From Thereva unica (lineage: Eukaryota > Arthropoda > Insecta > Diptera > Therevidae): a stretch of DNA of 64,000 bases. The notes under the pieces are model-generated. The model did not search any database. It was not told the DNA's origin and saw only the letters and a program-made list of their open reading frames with translations. The stretch covers positions 159,231,850 to 159,295,849 of the forward strand of contig OX465283.1 in assembly GCA_949987705.1 (NCBI GenBank), read 5' to 3'. The translations under genes and the position numbers were made by a program. Shown piece by piece: positions 23,096 to 33,701 of the stretch (position 1 is the first letter of the stretch; each line of letters starts with the position of its first letter).

Positions 23096-23845
23096 CTGGA
23101 AAGGGAGAAAAAATTTGCGGGTAAATATAATTAAATTTTAATAAGGGTGGATGAGATTCCAAATATATGTAATATTATTTCAAAAGTGTCAAATAGTTGT
23201 AAAAAGGTACATTGCATAAGGTTTGGGGCACTAGTAGAACGCTGGGATTTGGATATTACCTTCTAGGGGCGGCGAGTTTGTAGGTTAACTGATAAAAAGA
23301 TAAAGGACGAGTTGGGTGATAGTTTCAAGTCCTAGCGGAGGCTTGAAGTTATTTTCAAGCACAAAATTGTTGATTTTGGTAAACCCTATCGAAAATTAAT
23401 AATGGGAGTTTGTAGTTTAAAAATAGTTAGGGTTAGTAGTTAGTTAACATAATCCAATTATATGCACTATCTCGCTCCCTTATGTCAACAGAGTTATAGG
23501 GTAAGATTGGAGGCCCAAACAGATTGCGAAGGTGTAGGTAAATGCTTGCTGCGGAATATCACAGAGATGTAATTTCTACGCGCTACCTGCTGTTTGGGTT
23601 AGCACATAAGGTGGTCCGTGTATTTTAAATTTTTTTCTAGTCAACATCGCTGCCACCACCGCTGCCACCAATTTTTTGGCATTGAGTTTGTTCATGCCTC
23701 ATTTTACAAAGTTTATGAACGTCTAGGCCGAATAGATGGTCTAATGGCAATGAGTACAATTAAAGCCAAACAAGCCACTAATAGTGCGCACATAACCTTC
23801 TCCTTATAAGTGTCGTTGTTGCAAGTACCATAACTTGATAAATCT

Positions 23846-23925
23846 CTGTTTCCTGACCTTGGTAAGCTAGCGATTGAGGCGCCCGAGAGCTCGCTGGTTC
23901 GATTCCATGACGCTGTATTTTTTTA
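23846..23925 (+). ncRNA. tRNA-like or SINE-like sequence with a B box
   Basis: GGTTCGATTCC matches the RNA polymerase III B-box consensus exactly, with an upstream ttggtaagctagcgattgag that could be a decayed A box, and a run of seven T just after. The T-stem pairs poorly, so it is not a working tRNA. A tRNA-derived SINE head is the alternative. Confidence 0.3.
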
Positions 23926-24639
23926 TATGTTTATATGACAGTCTAAACTCAGTGTTCACCCTTTGTCGTACTACTAGTTCGTCAAGTTCGTCAATTCATA
24001 GTGCAATGTCTAGTAGTAAGACCAGTTTGAAGATTGAAGAATAAAAAGAGAATAGGCGAGATTAAGAGTAGTTAGGGGGATGTTGGAGGAGATGATAGCA
24101 ATGAACCCTGCGTTTAAAATCTAGGGTGTTGTATGAGTTCGGAAATATTGACTGTAGAAGGTTGTACCACGTCGAGTTGTTTTAGCTCTAAACTTATTTC
24201 AAAACCGAAGTTTGTGGGAAAATAAGGGCTCTAGACTGTGTGATTGAGTCGAGCGGGTTCGTCTTGTGTAACTGGAAAAAGACTACCCTTGAGGCATAAG
24301 GGTGCTTATTGAGAAGGAGCGGTCTTTGTGTTAAATTTGCCATAGCTGATACATTACTACGGAGAATCGAGATGGTCCACCTATTAGATGGAACGCTTGA
24401 TCGACTATTTTTGTGACTACCAGCTGGTTTGGTATTCTGAGCGCTAAGACACAAGAAAATGTAAAAAAAAAATCACCTCTAATGGGAAATTTGTATTTGT
24501 ATAATAAGATAGAGCAAATTGTGGGCGACAAGTAACCAACGCACGCCAGGAAATCTTGATACGATGCAGGAAAACCCAATTCGAATTTTTCTGATAATAC
24601 AGTCCATTCTATATGTCAGTGCAAACTCTGCCTAAGCTG

Positions 24640-24960
24640 GTATCAGCAGCAGGGCCGTCCTAATATATTCGGTTTCAGTAGACTTATAGCAGACTCTGCA
24701 GTGTTTAAGTAATTTGAACCAGATGTGCATAAGGAGATTAATGCCGATGCTACTAAGGAAGAATTCGGAGCTATTGTCTTGCAACGTGATAAATGACAAT
24801 CAACAGTTGCATGAGTCTTAAGACAAGCCCAGGCGAAGAAAGCTTTCACGCTTACGAGCTAGAAGCTCTCGCCATAGTACAGGCTCTAAAGATGCGGAAA
24901 AGGGATTGGCCTCGACTGCAATGCCTTCGCAACGACAAAGTGGCTGAGAAAATCTAGGTG
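24640..24960 (+). pseudogene. Ty3/Gypsy RT-RNase H relic
   Basis: One frame reads NADATKEEFGAIVLQRDK (the TDAS..GFGA.L.Q start of Gypsy RNase H) and, after frameshifts, another reads SPGEESFHAYELEALAIVQALK (the S..E..Y...ELE.LA.V.A block). The region upstream, IFGFSRLIADSAVFK, fits the end of the RT thumb. Several frameshifts and a stop break it, and no LTRs were seen. Confidence 0.65.
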
Positions 24961-25439
24961 GGCCATGTTTCTAAAACCTTTAATTATCAAAGGTACTAAA
25001 ATATAGCAAGTAGATTCGTTGAGCAGAATTGCATTACCAATTGTCGATAGGTTATCTTACCGAATTACCGAACCGATAGGTTATCTTTCCGGGGATCGGT
25101 TCAGTACCGGCGGATCGTGTTGGGCCAGGGTTGGTAGTCAAAGACGGTAAATCAGCAAAGGGAAAGAAAGTAGATCAAATTATTAAGATTCGGAAAATTA
25201 ACCGAAGATTCACAGCACAACATACGGAGCTCCACAGAGATTCGTCCTGGGCCCTCTCCTGTAGATCACAGCTACATCTCCCAAAAAGAGCAGTTGCGAT
25301 CGGCGAATGACCCAACCACCACCCCGATAAGATCGATAAAATCGAATAGTAGCCGAACAGAGCCATCTAGGAGATTAAAGGGTGGTCTAAAAGTGGTAGT
25401 CTGCCGCTTGCTGGGCGCAAAACTAAAGCTGTGCTGATC

Positions 25440-25850
25440 GCCATACGGAGAAATCCAATGTGCATAAGATCATTCACTTGCAGCCCACCCTAAAGTATCT
25501 GGAAGTGATGATCGACAGGAGTCTAAATTCTAAAGTACACTTGGAAGGCATGATGCATAAAGCGTCCGCTACTTGCGCAGCACTCCTAAGAGTCGAGCGT
25601 CGCCTCTTGATAACGTTAAACCGGATGGATAATGAGGAAGCGTATGGAAGTGAATTACGACCTCACGCAGTTGTTGATTGATCATGGAAGATATAGAAAA
25701 ACCTCCATCGTTTCAAGTACGATGATTTGCATGCCCAGGTATCCAGGCTAACGCTAAGCACGTCTTCTTTTATTGCGTGACATTCGGCAAATATAGGGCG
25801 GAACTAGGGGCAATGGCCGACACAATGGCTAGTACAATATAATTTAAAAT
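25440..25850 (+). pseudogene. C-terminal RT and Cys/His motif of an R1-type non-LTR element
   Basis: The frame at 25460-25681 contains LKYLEVMIDRSLNSKVHLEG and HKASATCAALLRV, the RT thumb of R1/LOA elements. Further on, about 25730-25850, another frame gives CPGIQANAKHVFFYCVTFGK, the zinc-knuckle-like C-terminal motif of R1 elements (C..C.....H.FF.C..F). The intervening part carries deletions, so it is a heavily decayed copy. Confidence 0.65.
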
Positions 25851-26861
25851 AACGGTGGATGGGTAAAAACAATGATAAGAGTTGCCAAAAAAACGAAATT
25901 ACTTTTCAGCAACCCAATTGCAAAATAAACATACCCTACTATATCTACAAACAAAGTTCTGCCGGCTCCGCACTAAAATGAAAATGCTCTGAAAACTTTG
26001 AAATCTACAATAACGAACTCTTTTGCATTCCATTTAAAATTTAGAGAACTAAACTTCTGCCTTTCCTGCTAAGATCTGCCTATTTACACAGTATATATTA
26101 AACCTAGATTCTTTCGAAAATGTTCTTCCTGAAAATTGTCATTTATTTTGAAAATTAAAACTAGACCCAAAGAACACGATTCCCCGTAACAAGGTTAAAA
26201 TGTTACATTAAATGCGAAACAAGTTGAAATTCAGGAATTCCATGTTTGTACCTGCAAAAAAAACCCAAAAAGGGCTCCATTCATATGTTAACATCAAAAG
26301 GTAGCCGTGTACCTTTTTCGTACCCTTCCTTGTGCTTTCTTGCTCCAATATTTATTTGAAAAGAAAATGCACTTATCATAATTAGGCACGTGTGTAGCCG
26401 GAATTCATATTCACGCATTTAATTATTTATAAGCGATATTCACTGCTCAGGAATACTTCGTTTGACCATTTCGGTTTTACGTAACGTTTCTTTGCGTTTT
26501 TTGAAGAAGAGGAGAAAGGTAAGGTCGCTCGTTTAGTGAGGAGGCTTATGTTGTTATGTTTGTATTCGAGGTTTTTATCAAAAACTTCAAAGGAGATTGT
26601 GCTTTGGCCTCCCTCTATTGTGATAAGCATTTCGGTAAAATTTCATAAATATTGGAAATAAAGAAATACAGCTTGCTCACTTGGTTGATGTAAATGCAAC
26701 GTTACTAAGTATATGTACATCGTGGGGGTGGGGTCGTCTTTTATCCAATGTTACAACAGAATCATGGGCTATTCTGATTTTGCGGAAAGAGTTTGACCGG
26801 TTTTGCCGTTTAGGCAAGAAACTGGTTAATTCATTATAAAATGAGTTTATTAGAAGTGCCT

Positions 26862-26922
26862 CTTTGTTCTTTTGAGCCAGTACAATGTCATACTTAAAAT
26901 GAGGCGAGGTACTATTGTAATG
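26862..26922. repeat. Short repeat shared with 37705-37775
   Basis: Both loci share tttgagccagtacaatgtc/tttgaaccagtacaatgtc followed by aaatgaggcgaggt and an attgta/cattgta stretch, over about 60 bp. The parent element is unknown. Confidence 0.5.
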
Positions 26923-27008
26923 CCAAAATGACAAACCCAAAAAAATTAAAAAAAAAACCAATGAAAAGCATTTTAACAAGTTGAATTTCAATATGAATTG
27001 AACTAATA

Positions 27009-27333
27009 CCCCGGCTTCACCGGCCTCAGATTAATCAAGTTCACTTCAATCGGCATAAGTGGCTTCACCGGCTAGCATGTTCAGTTCGTGCTTGAAATTG
27101 TTGTTGCTTTTTCGCCAGAAATTAGAAATGCAAAAGCTCACTGGAATTATTCCAATTTTTTACTCTCTTTTGAGCGAGCTTTTACTTGGAAACTCAATTT
27201 CATGTTCTGTAGGCCCAAAGCAGGCATTTTTTCCTGACTTTAAAATGTGAAAAATGTATGGGAAATCAGGAAATTTTAAAGTACAGTAGACTAATTTGCT
27301 CGAACTTGCGAAATTTTGGCGGTGAAGCCGGGG
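27009..27333 (+). mobile_element. Mariner-like MITE with CCCCGGCTTCACCG ends, TA target
   Basis: The ends are inverted copies: CCCCGGCTTCACCGGC on the left and GCGGTGAAGCCGGGG on the right, each next to a TA dinucleotide (27007-27008, 27334-27335). A TA target duplication points to the Tc1/mariner superfamily, though two bases alone are weak evidence. The inverted copy at 11926-12260 confirms it as a dispersed family. Non-coding. Confidence 0.7.
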
Positions 27334-27739
27334 TATAAGTTAGAGTAACTAAATGCAGGGACATCGTCCCACTACTCTGATATTACTTAAATGCAAAAGA
27401 CATAGCAGACTTGCATCAAGTAATTAAAAACAATTAATAGGGTTGTCAGTTCACTATTGACTCCCTAAATTTAAAAAAACTAATAATTACTACGTATACT
27501 TGATGAGTTGAATAGTTGAGTTGAGGTTGAGTTGAATTTTGGGCTTGGGTTACAAATCACACAAATAACAAAAAAAAACATAGAGATGCTGCTGTTAACT
27601 AAATTCAACTACGCAACTACTAAACTCGCGTCTGTATGGGTAATTTCAACTCAACCCAGGTAGCAGAACTGAGTCGAGTCAGTCGACCTTAACTCAACTC
27701 GATTCGGGTCTTCATGTAGTTGGAATTATATAATTTCGA

Positions 27740-28095
27740 TCGCCTCTCGCCGCGGTTCAAATTGGATATTTTACTGTCGCAAAAGAAATAAGAAATGTCT
27801 CTCCACTACGTAATTTACAGTCACACCTCGCCTCATTTATCGCGATATGCGCTCATATACCAGTAGGCAATTTTTTGAACCGAGACATTTCAAAGAATTG
27901 AGGCCTCACTACAATTTACATGGTGTAAGGGACAAATGTACTGCCTCGTGTAAGTTCGGCTTAACTCTATACCAAAGGCCTCGAAAGGTGATGGCACCCT
28001 GTTTGTCACTTTTATCACAACCCAAGAAGAGTCAGCAGATGAATTACTAGCAATTCTGTTGGCACGTTCGCAGTGCCCCAACCCTAAGAGCGAGT
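27740..28095. repeat. Dispersed repeat shared with 38560-38815 and 53960-54160
   Basis: The left part, with tcaaattggatattttactg and gcaaaagaaataagaaatgtctctcc, matches 38600-38660; the middle (cgctcatat.ccagtag, gacattt.aaa..attgaggcctca) matches 38680-38760; the right part (cctcgaaaggtgatggcaccc, then gatgaattactagcaattct) matches 54050-54150. The three loci therefore cover one element of at least 350 bp. No ORF or termini. Confidence 0.55.
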
Positions 28096-28329
28096 CCTCT
28101 GTGCCAGTTTTAAATCGGTTGGACTGAATTTGTTTTCTGTTATCACTGGATCTTGTGAATAAAAGAAGAAGTCGTGGATGAATTGAAATTCTTCTTTAGT
28201 ATAGTTACCAACTAACCAAGATGGTGTCGGTAAAATAAAAAAGGTCTACACTACAATCCTTCAAAAGTCCAACTAAATGGTACTTAATCGTTCACCAATC
28301 AAGCAACTAGGTGTTGTTGCTGTATTCAA

Positions 28330-29690
28330 AATATATCGATAGCTTACTTGGTCAGATGGGCGGCCATACAAGTGCTCTATAGTTTTTAGAATGACTCATC
28401 ACTGCTTACCGGAGAAATCTTGCGGTGCCAACGAAGCGAGCACATCCAGAGTCAACGATCCAGACACCTTATGCCCTGGATGCTGGCTACAGTCATAGGA
28501 CTATTCCAGACCGATATTCCCGTAGCCTCTCTGGAAACATCTTGGACTGGGAGAAGGTTGAATGGGCAATGCGTAGTGTCCTCTTTTTAACCCTACAAAT
28601 CCCAAGGAGGAGATAGAATTTTTCCGGCACTTCTGCAGGAGTGTTTCGAACTGGTTCTTCAACACTTCCCTCGTGTCTCCACCAATAGTGTCAAAGCAAT
28701 CAAGGGATGCCCTCAAGTTGAAGCTCTGTCCCCGTTACTCTGGTCACTGGTTGTGAATAAACTTTTCACCAAAGTACACGTGGTGACGAGGTACTGTCAT
28801 CGACTCTGTAGATGATCTTGCCATCATTTCTTGGGGAAATTTCACTACAGAAGTCATGAGAACAATGCTGCGTGAAATTCCTAGATGCTGCACCACGATG
28901 GGCCTATTAAAATCGTTGTTGCCCAAATAAAGTTGTTGTGGTGCCTTTTCCAAAAGTTACCAATTGAACCGAGGTGCTATTTGTATCCAGGGTACGACAG
29001 TTGAGTACTCAGATTCAGTCAAATATCTGGACCAGTAGACAAGAGACTAAACTGGACCGTCTAACTGAACTAGGGCATCAGTAATACCACTATGGCTATA
29101 TGGGCCTCAAAAGGCTTTTGGGTAAGGCATGGGTCTTACACCACAAATGATGAACTGCATGTACAATACAAATGTTAAACCTGTTGAAACTTATGCCGCT
29201 ATAGTCTGATATTCCAGGATTAAACAGATCCCGGCGATCCTCAAGTTCACCAGCTGCAACGGCTTGCTTGCCTCTCCATAACTAGAGCTAAGCGAACTTG
29301 TCCCAGAGTTCTGATGGAGACAATCACTATTGGACTAACACGATTGCACATCTCCATATAGAAATACGTTGCCAAAAATGCTTCAAAATTTCAGATCTCA
29401 TTGAACTGGTGATATACAGACATATGGATACTCTTAACGGTATCCCAAACATTGCAATTTGTCGTCTATTCGACCATAATGATCCGTGGTTACTGAGGAA
29501 AATCAGTATGACTATTCTGGATCGTTCCGAGTGGGTGGAACTTATCCTTCCTGCAGGTCCAAAAAATATTCACTGGTTTACCGATGGCTTAAAGATGGAA
29601 TATGGTACAGTGGCTGTTGATGTAGAACTCAACTCCAAGATCTTGATTGCAATGGGTAGGTGGCCTCATAATTAAAAGCTACAATCTATT
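28330..29690 (+). pseudogene. Decayed LOA-type RT and start of RNase H
   Basis: Several frames carry pieces collinear with the intact element at 42248-44851: VIDSVDDLAIISWGNF near 28800 (the YADD region; here SVDD), RCCTTMGLLK near 28885, VEYSDSVKYL near 29000, and finally AGPKNIHWFTDGLKMEYGTV near 29570, the first strand of RNase H (FTDGS...GTGAGV). Many stops and frameshifts separate them. The order is RT palm, thumb, RNase H. The C-terminal Cys/His region is missing. Confidence 0.65.
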
Positions 29691-29744
29691 CTTTCCTTTT
29701 ATGCCTATGGTGTACTTTGCTCAGTTATTAGTTATAACACTTAC

Positions 29745-29870
29745 TTGAACGTGGTCTTGGTGTTGTTGTAGTTGTCCTTGAACTTGAACTGCCCGCGGTT
29801 TGTCCAGTTGGAGGCTGTGTTGCTGCATTGTGAAAAAGTGGCGGCGATGTAGGTCGGCTTCCTGAACCAC
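29745..29870 (-). CDS. Secreted six-cysteine protein, exon 5 of 6 (residues 334-376)
   Basis: The exon lies between a tttcacttgcag acceptor and a CAA|GTAAGT donor; it opens with two bases and closes with one base of split codons, agreeing with both neighbours. It encodes a low-complexity linker: GGSGSRPTSPP, then QPPTGQTAGSSSSRTTTTPRP. Ser/Thr/Pro-rich linkers of this kind are commonly O-glycosylated and join extracellular modules. The other two frames are also open over this exon, so the frame rests on phase agreement with exons 4 and 6. The surrounding intron DNA is transposon-rich while this stretch is GC-richer. Confidence 0.7.
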
Positions 29871-29999
29871 CTGCAAGTGAAACAAATTTTTTTTTAACAA
29901 AACTTAAAGGTTACATTAATTTTTTTGTAATTCATATTAATAAAAGAAAGTTTCTGTATGTTTGCGTGGATGCGTGTATGAGACGCACCAGTCAGATAT

Positions 30000-30200
30000 T
30001 CAGATATTTGCAATTTATGATCAGAACTTATAAATTCAAAATGGACGCGCCAATATGGCGGACGAATTTTTCTAATTGTATTCAGATTCCAATGAAACTG
30101 GATATCTAGGGACTTTTAAGCTTGTAAATGACTAATTTATGATCAAAATTTATAAATTCCAAATTTCGTATCCAATATGGCGGACGAATTGTGCCAAGTG
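30000..30200 (+). mobile_element. Helitron-family internal fragment
   Basis: Two units (aaattcaaaatggacgcgcc, atatggcggacgaattttt, aacta/cgaatttatgatcaaaa) match the tandem units of the Helitron at 12474-13720. A preceding ttctgtatgtttgcgtgg may be a decayed 5' end. No 3' CTAG was found. Confidence 0.5.
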
Positions 30201-30859
30201 TAATTTCCCTGTCAGTTGTATGTAGGGCGTTGAAGAGTTGAGCAAACGAAAAATCTTCACATCCTAGCTCCAAATGGAAGAACATTGACCATAGTGTATC
30301 CTGGTCATTTCCACTATTGTCGTGAAGTTTGCCACATTCTGAAATGTGGGAATTATCTTAAATTGCTCCTAACCAGTAGAAACGATAGAAATAGGTTTTC
30401 AAATTTGTATATTCAATAGAAAACGCTCTACAGGACAGTTTCCACAGTTCTACCGGTCAGACGCCTGCAAGGATGATTTTCGGGAAACAGATTAGGCTGC
30501 CAGATGATTTAAAATTTGAAATCACGCAACAGGATGAAGGCCCACTATGACCTAAGCGCGAACGGATTTAGATTTACGAAAGACGATAGAGTCTAGCTAT
30601 AAAATCCTCGACGAATAAAAAGTAAATCGCCAAAACTGCAAAGGAAATGGAAGGGCCCCTCCAGGGTCTTCTCCCTGAAACAAAAGGGATCTTAGGGTAC
30701 GGCGAGTATTACTACGTGATCTATTTTCCTCTATCTCGAACCCTTCAGGTAGCTGTAGTGTGCCGATATGGTAAAATCCGAAACTTTTGTATGGGAGGTA
30801 CTCTTCGAATTTCCTCTATGGAAGAACTCAGATCTATTTTGTTTTGGTTTTTTTTTTGG

Positions 30860-31530
30860 TTTTGTTTTTGTTTTTTTTTTTTTTTTTTCTTCAAAAGTAC
30901 GACTCCCAAAAGCTGCGTTCCTTTTCTGCTAATTTTTACTATTTTTTACACTTGCGTACTAGCAACTACACTTGCTCTTATAAACGAGTAGATAGCACTT
31001 GCAATTACACAATTGAAATCCGCTAGGGGGAAAGCGGCCATTTCGAGTCTATTGTGAATTATTTTCACTTACGCCATTACCCGCTAGATGGCTTTTATTT
31101 GTGTCGTGCTGATTTGCTCATATTAGCCGTGTTCCTTTTCTACTCTTAAGTACTCCGGAGTAAAACTTGAAAGGAACACAATTTTTGTTTTGTTTTGGGT
31201 AACGTTTTGAACTTTCCTTTAAGTAAAAGCGCGTTCAATTATTGTAAATATAATATGGGTACTTAATACTTACCATTACAAAAATAAAAATTAAAAAACC
31301 GCACATTAAAAATCTTGATTCTTTTTATAACACCGAAAACTGTCAGTTCGTCACAATTCAATGAAAATCCATCTATCGGCTTTTTAGTAAGTGAAAAATA
31401 ATTCACAATAGACTGCAAATGGCGATATTCCCCTAGTGGATGTTAGATGCGTATTTACTCTAGTTATCTACACCTCTGTAAGGGCAGGTGTAGTTGGGAG
31501 TAAATACAAGGAAAAAAAAGTAGAAAAGGA
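30860..31530. repeat. Long imperfect inverted repeat, possibly a MITE
   Basis: Left, 31024-31073, runs gctagggggaaagcggccat, then gtctattgtgaattattttc; right, 31390-31440, gives the reverse complement (gtgaaaaataattcacaata ... ttcccctag). Outer arms also pair: gccgtgttccttttctact at about 31128 with agtagaaaaggaacacggc at about 31518. The two arm pairs are about 350-400 bp apart. No coding frame of interest; no target duplication established. Confidence 0.6.
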
Positions 31531-31726
31531 ACACGGCTATAAAAACGTCCATAAATAAAACTTCAGTCGTATAATTATCAAAAATTATTATCTTTCGTTT
31601 TACTTTAGAAATTATCGCATTAATTTCTCCATTGTGTCACAAATTCTTCTCTTAAGAATTCTTTATTTCTAAAGTTTAAAGTAACGTCAAAAATTTCAAG
31701 TGAGATTCTACTCAAATCAGAAAATT

Positions 31727-31792
31727 TTGCGTTCCTTTTCTGCTCTGCTCACAAGTACTAAATAGTAGAAAAGGAACGCAACAAAAGTTTCA
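31727..31792. repeat. Small palindrome GCGTTCCTTTTCTGC / GTAGAAAAGGAACGC
   Basis: The two halves are inverted around ctcacaagtactaaat, and the GTTCCTTTTCT core also appears at about 30918, 31132 and 31519, tying this to the inverted-repeat family next to it. Confidence 0.5.
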
Positions 31793-32193
31793 GATCGATC
31801 GAAGGTGATATAAGGGTGCGTAGTCGCCGTACAATTTTGTTGAAAAGGACAGATTTTTCGGGAGAAATGCGGTTCTCTGAACTTGGATTGAAGTAACTTC
31901 TGCTGTCTCGAAGGCAAAAAGACAACAAATTCAATAATTGGATGTTCACCACTTTTACTTTATGGGCTGTGGAAAAACTCATTAATTTCCTTTTTGATCT
32001 ATGTGTGCTTTTTCCCACAACATTATTATTTTCATTTTCGATTGATTCATTTGAACAGTGCTTTGCTCATCTGTGGAACAGCTTTGAAAACAATCACGCT
32101 CCAACGAATTTGGGTGTCAATTTGTTGAAACATTTTCAAAACAATTTTTGGACGTTGGTAAATGGCGAAATCCCAATTGATAGCATCGATATT

Positions 32194-32450
32194 CGCCCCT
32201 ATTGCGATTGTCGATGCTAATCGATAACGATATTTTTTGATTATCGATTGTGAATTAAGTACTTTAATATTGCGAATGTCGATTATAATCGAGATCTATA
32301 GATTTGACTTTTATCGATTGTTTATTAGTTCACGACAAGCGGGCAAACAGTAGTCGAAATATTTGTTGATTTTGATGCCCAAAGGCGATCTAATCGGTAC
32401 AAGCGATTACAATCGAATCGATCGTCAATCGATAATCGCAATAGGGGCCA
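32194..32450. mobile_element. Small inverted-repeat element with GCCCCTATTGCGATT ends
   Basis: The left end, gcccctattgcgattgtcga, is mirrored on the right by aatcgcaataggggc, with ATCGAT-rich subterminal sequence on both sides. It is about 255 bp long and non-coding. No convincing target duplication. Confidence 0.55.
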
Positions 32451-33089
32451 TTATTCGAAATCAAATATTCTGTCTATATCTTGAAAAAATGTCTTGAATG
32501 TACATATATTATAATTCTTATCACATCAACTGTAACATAAACGGGTACTATAGTGCGCACTAACAGAATTGGGAATTTAAACGCAGGCGGGGAAATGACC
32601 CAGTGGGAAATGGAGTGCTCTAAGGGCAATGGAGGAGCACTCCCATGGAAGCATGGAGTGCTACCTTTCCGCTCCCTCTCCATATATTTTTTAACATTAG
32701 ATGTCCGCCTAGGCTAGCACTCCATTTGAGCTCCCATAGGAGCACTCCTGCAACGATGTAGTTAAAACATTAAAGTACCATAAGAATTTTTCAGTAATTT
32801 TACGTTTTCAGTATAGTAAGTCATCGCATCGATACAATTTTAAGTTTTGAGCTTGGCCTATTCAATTTCTTAAATAACTCCAATAATGCTCCCTTGGGAG
32901 TCCATTGAGAGAGCCCTTCAACTTCCCTCCCTTTGGGACTGCTCCCAATTTTTCTCGCTGGGGACAATTGCACACACACTCACATTTCGTGTATAGATAA
33001 ATTACAAGCGCACGTGCATTTTTTTACGAGCAACAACACTCTCCCATAGCATCTGACCATGACAAGAGTGGCAGTGAAACCGTTGAATT

Positions 33090-33284
33090 GTGATTGGGAA
33101 TATAAATGAGTGATTTGGGTTTTCAAACGAACGGAGTGACACTTTTCTTTTCAAATGTACTTTCGTGGTGGGATTTGACACTCTCACTGCCCATAAAAAA
33201 AGCGATCTTGAGATTCCCAATTGTTTTGGCGCACGCCACACTATTAACTTTTGGACGCAGCGAGACGTACCGTGTTCCAGCTAG
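33090..33284 (+). mobile_element. 3' end of a Helitron family (copy also at 55755-55960)
   Basis: The stretch ends gttccagCTAG before T, with ggacgcagcgag just inside, as at the 3' end of the Helitron at 49572-50199 (gtgcagcgaggcgaatcggg ... CTAG|T). The upstream 180 bp (cacttttcttttcaaatgta, aaaaagcgatcttgagattc, ttttggcgcacgcca) match 55755-55960 in the opposite orientation. The 5' end is not recognisable. Confidence 0.6.
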
Positions 33285-33421
33285 TATAAAAATATTTTTT
33301 ATAAGTAACTCTAAATATTTATATGGTACCTATCCAAAATCATTTTCTCCAGACCGCTGCAGTACCCGCATAAACTTTTTCTTATTCAAAGGTGTTGTAA
33401 CGCACGACGGTTTCTTGCTAG
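33285..33421 (+). mobile_element. Truncated Helitron 3' end, second family
   Basis: This fragment is collinear with 13585-13720: ttttttataagtaactctaa, then aaaggtgttgtaacgcacg and a terminal ttcttgCTAG before T. It starts exactly where the preceding Helitron fragment ends, so two 3' ends lie head-to-tail. Confidence 0.6.
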
Positions 33422-33701
33422 TAGATAATAAATTTATCATCTTAGCTCATTTATGATAGAAAGTTTAATACATAAAAAAACGTGGGAATATGTATCCTAT
33501 TACTTTAATGGAGTCTAGGGAATACTCATTGAGAAAGAAATGAACTACATATTTGGAGTTCCATAAATTCGAACAAAAGCCATCGTAAAAAAGTTATTTG
33601 ACAGCAGTGCGAAAAAAACGATTTTTAAGGTCGAATTTTCTATTGATTTGCATGAAACATCGCCCACATTGGAGCATGTCATGATCGGTTATTATAGAAT
33701 A

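Noticed and set aside
23846..23925. A functional tRNA gene
   Set aside because: The B box is perfect but the T stem and acceptor stem do not pair; kept only as a tRNA-like sequence.
22887..29870. Alternative reading of the last two exons of the six-cysteine gene in the frame that gives a Cys-poor C-terminus (ending FAERFKCAD)
   Set aside because: It would join directly to exon 3, but it leaves out the well-formed exon at 36649-36483, whose phase fits only the Cys-rich frame.
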